From an uncultured Clostridia bacterium (lineage in GTDB: Bacteria; Bacillota; Clostridia; Christensenellales; UBA1242), in contig CAKVHZ010000019.1 in assembly GCA_934754445.1 (NCBI GenBank), positions 1 through 17,155 on the forward strand: a stretch of DNA of 17,155 nucleotides, given 5' to 3'. The notes under the pieces were generated by a model. That model did not search any database, was not told where the DNA came from, and saw only the letters and a program-made list of their open reading frames with translations. This document shows, piece after piece, positions 14,052 to 17,155 of this stretch (position 1 is the stretch's first letter; every line of letters begins with the position of its first letter). Made by a program: the position numbers and the translations under genes.

Positions 14052-15096
14052 AATCCCCTCCTTCAATTTTTTCTAAATTTTTTATTTCGTCAACTATATA
14101 TTTTAATGCCCCAGCAATTTTAGCATAATCCATACGCTCTGGGCCAATAACTCCTATTTGAGCAACATTTTCGCCGTTTACTTGATAGTTGGCTTTTATT
14201 ACGGAACAAGAATTTAAATCTTCGCTTTTATTTTCTTCGCCTATCGAAAAAGTTATTTCTTCGCTACTAGACAAGTCAAATATTTGTTCTAATTTTTTAT
14301 CATCTTCCAATACATCTAACACTCTTTTAGCATTTTCTAAATTAGAATACTCAGGGTTTTGTAATAATTTTGTTGCACCTTTAACGGAAAACTCTTTTGA
14401 ATTTTTTTCAGTTAAATCTATTAATCCATCAATTAAAACATTAAAAATTGTTTCATACTCTTTAATTTCAGCATTTAAACTATTAACTAATTCTTTCATG
14501 CTTGTTATCATGCACGAAATTGTTTTACCACTAAAACGATTAGTTAAAAAGTTACTCGCATCTAAGCAGTTTTGTTCGGTAACTTTTTCTTTTATATTGA
14601 TATTATTATTTATAATACCAGTAGATGTTGAAATTAATAATAATAGTGAATTATCAATTAGTGGAATTAACTTAATATTTTTAATAATTAAATTGTTAAA
14701 ACCATTAAGCAAAACAACTGTTGGATAATTAGTTACTTCGCTAACTGTTTTTGCCAGGTTAGAAACAATTTCCGATAAAAGGTTAGAACGCATAGAAAAC
14801 AAATTTTTAATAACATTTAAGTTTTTTTTGCTAAATTTATTTTCTTTCATTATAGAATCTACATAAACTCTATATGCTTTACTAGTTGGAACTCTACCAC
14901 TAGAAGTATGAAGTTGTTTTAAATAACCCATGGCTTCTAAAGTGTTAAGTTCGTTTCTTAGCGTTGCCGTGCTTACATTATTTAGATGTCTTTGTTGAAC
15001 AGATAAACTAGTAATTGGCAGGGCTAAACGAATATAGTCTTCCACGCTAGAAAATAAAATCTCTTTACGCCTATCGCTTAAATTTAAACTCTCCAT
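14044..15096 (-). CDS. hrcA: Heat-inducible transcription repressor HrcA
   Basis: Represses class I heat-shock genes by binding CIRCE; its activity is known to depend on the GroE chaperonin in Bacillus. The 350-residue product has the N-terminal winged helix (LSDRRKEILFSSVEDYIRLA, then VSTATLRNELNTLEAMGYLKQLHTSSGRVPT, the family hallmark), a central GAF-like dimerisation region and the C-terminal IGVIGPERMDYAKIAGALKYI. AAAGGAGTAAA precedes the ATG. It is first in the operon and its own promoter carries a CIRCE, so it represses itself together with grpE, dnaK and dnaJ. The recognition-helix sequence is standard. It is the only gene here that ends in TAG. Confidence 0.98.
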   Translation of the reverse strand: MESLNLSDRRKEILFSSVEDYIRLALPITSLSVQQRHLNNVSTATLRNELNTLEAMGYLKQLHTSSGRVPTSKAYRVYVDSIMKENKFSKKNLNVIKNLFSMRSNLLSEIVSNLAKTVSEVTNYPTVVLLNGFNNLIIKNIKLIPLIDNSLLLLISTSTGIINNNINIKEKVTEQNCLDASNFLTNRFSGKTISCMITSMKELVNSLNAEIKEYETIFNVLIDGLIDLTEKNSKEFSVKGATKLLQNPEYSNLENAKRVLDVLEDDKKLEQIFDLSSSEEITFSIGEENKSEDLNSCSVIKANYQVNGENVAQIGVIGPERMDYAKIAGALKYIVDEIKNLEKIEGGDYD

Positions 15097-15113
15097 TTTA
15101 CTCCTTTATAGTT

Positions 15114-15140
15114 TTAGCACTCCCTTATCAAGATTGCTAG
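15114..15140 (-). promoter_or_regulatory. CIRCE operator (HrcA binding site)
   Basis: One half (15114-15122) is the perfect TTAGCACTC; after nine bases the other half (15132-15140, GATTGCTAG) matches GAGTGCTAA at seven of nine positions. It covers the predicted start of the hrcA operon. A further half-site, AGTGCTAG on the minus strand (15144-15137), overlaps it toward the -10 box. Confidence 0.9.
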
Positions 15141-15144
15141 CACT

Positions 15145-15173
15145 AGTATAACCCATTATATTAACAATGTCAA
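15145..15173 (-). promoter_or_regulatory. Sigma-A promoter of the hrcA operon
   Basis: TTGACA (15173-15168), 17-nt spacer, TATACT (15150-15145). Start is expected near 15138, inside CIRCE, so bound HrcA would block initiation. No sigma-B or CtsR-type site was seen. Confidence 0.88.
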
Positions 15174-15224
15174 CAATTTTATGCCATATTTTTAAAGAAT
15201 TTTAAACTTTTTTGCCTTAAATAT

Positions 15225-15258
15225 AAAAAACCCAGCAATTATTTTTGCTAGGTTTTTT
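15225..15258 (-). terminator. Terminator of the surface protein gene
   Basis: Fourteen-base arms AAAAAACCCAGCAA (15225-15238) and TTGCTAGGTTTTTT (15245-15258) with one mismatch and loop TTATTT. On the minus strand it lies 23 nt past the stop codon and ends in a T-run, insulating the hrcA promoter. Confidence 0.9.
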
Positions 15259-15281
15259 TATTATTAAATTTTAAGAAAATT

Positions 15282-16925
15282 TTAAGCAGTCACTTCCGTT
15301 GTTCCACGCATTAGTTTAACACTTGTATTAAAACCCGTCTTTGAAACTAACTCTGCTTTAGTAAATTGTGCGCTACCAACACTACTATTTGTTGCACCAT
15401 ATACAAATTTATCGCTAATAGTTAATGTGCTTGATTCACTAGTTTTAAAAGTGCCCTTAAGCATACTTGTCCATGTTGTTACTTTACTTGTATCAAAGCT
15501 ACTCAAATTTAAACTTGTCAAAGAAGAACAATTAAAAAACATTAATTGCATATTTGTTACATTACTTGTATCAAAATTTGAAACATCTATGTTTTTTAAT
15601 GCGGAACACCCATAAAATATACCATCCATGGTTTTAACATTACTTGTATCAAAATTTGAAACATCTAATTCACCTAATGCTGAACAGTTATGAAACATTG
15701 CCTGCATATCAGTCACCTTTGATGTATCAAAGTGTGAAACATCTAATTTATTTAATGCGGAACAAGCACTAAAAGCACTTTTCATAGTAGTTACTTTAGA
15801 TGTATTAAAGTTTGATATATCAAGTTCTGTTAATGAGAAACATTTATTAAACATTGCTAACATTGATGTAACATTTTCAGTATTCCAGTTTTCAAGACCT
15901 TTTAAACTTACCAATTTGTTGCAATTTTGAAACATTGTGTGCATAATAGTTACTTTACTTGTATCAAAATTACTTAAATCTAAATTAACTAAAGAAGCAC
16001 AAGCATTAAACATTTTTGTGCAATCTGTAGGGGCTACTATTTTATAATCACTGGCAAGCACTAACTCAGTATCTGATTTTTTGTATACCGAAATTTTGTT
16101 ATTACTTCTTTCATCTAATTTCCCGTTTAATGTTGTTGTTAGTGTGTCATCTAAAGTATATCCTGTTGGAACGTTACGGGTTTTTACTATTCCAAAATTT
16201 GTTAAATTTGCATAATTTGAAATCACTGTTTTTAAATCTGCAACACTTGTTGAGTTTACGCCGTTAATTACGTAATCGGCTTTTTGCATTAATTGATGAT
16301 ATGCACTTCTTTCTTGTTTTGTTTCGTTATATTCATCCATATTTGCTTGTTGTATTGCATATATGTGTAATTCTACTTCGGTTTTTCCACCTTGAATTTC
16401 ATAGTCGGCACTTACTACGGCATTTAGGGTTAAATTGTGTTTATCGGCTTTTGTTAATGCTCCAACATATTTTAGGTTACTACCAGTTAATGCGGTTTTT
16501 GTGCTATCACTTTGAAGATATGTTTTTGTTCCATCATTTACATATACATTTGTTCCATCACTAAAGTATATTCCGTTTTCAAAAGCACCTTTTGTATCTG
16601 TTATTACAGCAACATAGTATGCTGGTTCACTGGTAGATTTTAAGCCAATATTTACTTGCATTTTTATTGTATCGCCAGGCATAATCTTTCCTGTCCATGT
16701 TGGGTCGTTATTTGTCTTTCTATCTATATCAAAATTAATTACTTTTGTTGTTTCATCTACTCCGCCAGTTATATCAAGTTCAATATTACCAAATTGTAGT
16801 GTTCCAGTATAACTTTTACTATCGGTAAAATATGCTACTGTTAAACCTATTAAACTAATTAATATCAAACTAAATGCTATTATTAAAACTGACATCGTTT
16901 TATTAGTTTTTTTAACTTTTTTCAT
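15282..16925 (-). CDS. BspA-like surface protein with DUF285 repeats and SipW-type signal peptide
   Basis: A 547-residue predicted secreted protein. Residues 1-31 are a SipW-type signal: MKKVKKTNKT, a hydrophobic core, then LTVAYFTDSKS, where cleavage would fall near A31. A TasA/CalY-like beta region follows (GTLQFGNIELDITGG, MPGDTIKMQV). From about residue 305 to 490 come seven repeats of 26 residues with the core LDxSNFDTSKVTxMxxMFxxCSx, typical of DUF285 (BspA-like leucine-rich repeats, surface adhesins or interaction modules). One unit departs (LKGLENWNTENV, 27 residues). No LPXTG motif or anchor helix is present at the C-terminus (MRGTTEVTA), so surface attachment is unclear. TTAGGAGAAATGT precedes the ATG. 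No SipW peptidase gene lies in the window. Host-surface or matrix binding is inference. Confidence 0.9.
   Translation of the reverse strand: MKKVKKTNKTMSVLIIAFSLILISLIGLTVAYFTDSKSYTGTLQFGNIELDITGGVDETTKVINFDIDRKTNNDPTWTGKIMPGDTIKMQVNIGLKSTSEPAYYVAVITDTKGAFENGIYFSDGTNVYVNDGTKTYLQSDSTKTALTGSNLKYVGALTKADKHNLTLNAVVSADYEIQGGKTEVELHIYAIQQANMDEYNETKQERSAYHQLMQKADYVINGVNSTSVADLKTVISNYANLTNFGIVKTRNVPTGYTLDDTLTTTLNGKLDERSNNKISVYKKSDTELVLASDYKIVAPTDCTKMFNACASLVNLDLSNFDTSKVTIMHTMFQNCNKLVSLKGLENWNTENVTSMLAMFNKCFSLTELDISNFNTSKVTTMKSAFSACSALNKLDVSHFDTSKVTDMQAMFHNCSALGELDVSNFDTSNVKTMDGIFYGCSALKNIDVSNFDTSNVTNMQLMFFNCSSLTSLNLSSFDTSKVTTWTSMLKGTFKTSESSTLTISDKFVYGATNSSVGSAQFTKAELVSKTGFNTSVKLMRGTTEVTA
15460..16012 (-). 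repeat. 78-bp tandem coding repeats (seven units) of DUF285
   Basis: The plus-strand landmark TATCAAA or its variants recurs at 15491, 15569, 15647, 15725, 15803 and 15881, an exact 78-base period, then at 15962 (81 bases). Units at 15569 and 15647 share the longest identical stretch (starting TACTTGTATCAAAATTTGAA), suggesting recent duplication. The period equals 26 codons. Confidence 0.92.
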
Positions 16926-17155
16926 ACATTTCTCCTAATTTATTTTGCCCTATTTTATACAAAAAAACCGATTAACCTAAGTTAACCAGTTTAATTTAAA
17001 AAAGCGTATATTTTACCTTTCAAGTTTCGGTTAACTTTTGTTTCGGTTAACCTTTTGGAGTGGTTAACCTTCGTTTTCTCTCTCGCCTTGTGTGATAATT
17101 GATTTTGGTTTTTTACTATTAAAAATAGTCGCATTTTTTGGCATTTTTTGTCAAG
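16926..17155 (-). promoter_or_regulatory. Upstream region of the surface protein gene with GGTTAACC-type palindromes
   Basis: No gene is seen in these 230 bases. GTTAAC-centred sites occur at 16971-16976 (degenerate, ATTAAC), 16981-16986, 17030-17035, 17046-17051 and 17063-17068; the last two are full GGTTAACC palindromes. The segment TTTCGGTTAAC is repeated at 17025 and 17041. A weak -10 candidate (TATAAA, 16959-16954) without a clear -35 box lies between the sites and the ribosome binding site. Tandem copies of GCATTTTTTG fill 17131-17150. Confidence 0.55.

Noticed and set aside
15282..15330. LPXTG or other cell-wall anchor at the end of the surface protein
   Set aside because: The C-terminus (KLMRGTTEVTA) has neither a sorting motif nor a hydrophobic helix.
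15460..16012. Regular repeats resembling a CRISPR array
   Set aside because: The 78-base period is a whole number of codons and encodes DUF285 repeats; there are no unique spacers and no cas genes.
1..17155. Reassignment of TGA (Mollicutes-type code)
   Set aside because: No gene here stops at TGA, but no gene contains an in-frame TGA either, and all Trp codons checked are TGG. A strong TAA bias in AT-rich DNA explains the pattern.

Overview
The window comes from a low-GC, Firmicutes-like bacterium that uses the standard bacterial code: every Trp codon I checked is TGG and no predicted gene has an internal TGA. Supporting signs are strong AGGAGG-type ribosome binding sites, near-consensus sigma-A promoters, a hrcA-grpE-dnaK-dnaJ operon with a CIRCE element, and a DUF285/BspA-like surface protein with a SipW-type signal peptide. 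An uncultured gut clostridial or RF39/Erysipelotrichales-type lineage would fit, but I cannot place it more precisely. Fifteen of sixteen visible stops are TAA, one (hrcA) is TAG and none is TGA.

Layout. 1-1245 (minus) is the start of the str operon, rpsL-rpsG-fusA, with fusA cut by the window edge; its leader holds two related hairpins. 1405-2613 (minus) is a Y-family DNA polymerase and 2749-3852 (minus) a single-pass membrane protein of unknown function. 3957-5306 (plus) is mnmE, convergent with lepA (5435-7231, minus) across a shared perfect-palindrome terminator. 7423-8145 (plus) is a cytosolic glycerophosphodiester phosphodiesterase. 8240-10344 is an accessory-looking stretch: two very AT-rich plus-strand genes (a stand-alone HAD phosphatase of the RNA-repair type and a membrane-anchored HNH nuclease) flank a minus-strand family I inorganic pyrophosphatase. 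10391-15173 (minus) is the heat-shock operon hrcA - 32-residue Cys-rich protein - grpE - dnaK - dnaJ, driven by one promoter with a CIRCE operator at the start site. 15282-16925 (minus) is the BspA-like surface protein, preceded by a cluster of GGTTAACC-type palindromes.

How it fits together. Most of the window is translation (S12, S7, EF-G, LepA, MnmE tRNA modification) and protein folding (DnaK system), with housekeeping pyrophosphatase and lipid-headgroup turnover. The most novel-looking items are an unannotated 32-residue four-cysteine protein translationally coupled between hrcA and grpE; three genes (mnmE, lepA, the HAD gene) whose -10 box lies only 6-7 nt before the ATG and that lack a Shine-Dalgarno sequence, implying leaderless mRNAs; the membrane-anchored HNH protein; tandem hairpins in the rpsL leader; and the palindrome cluster upstream of the surface protein.
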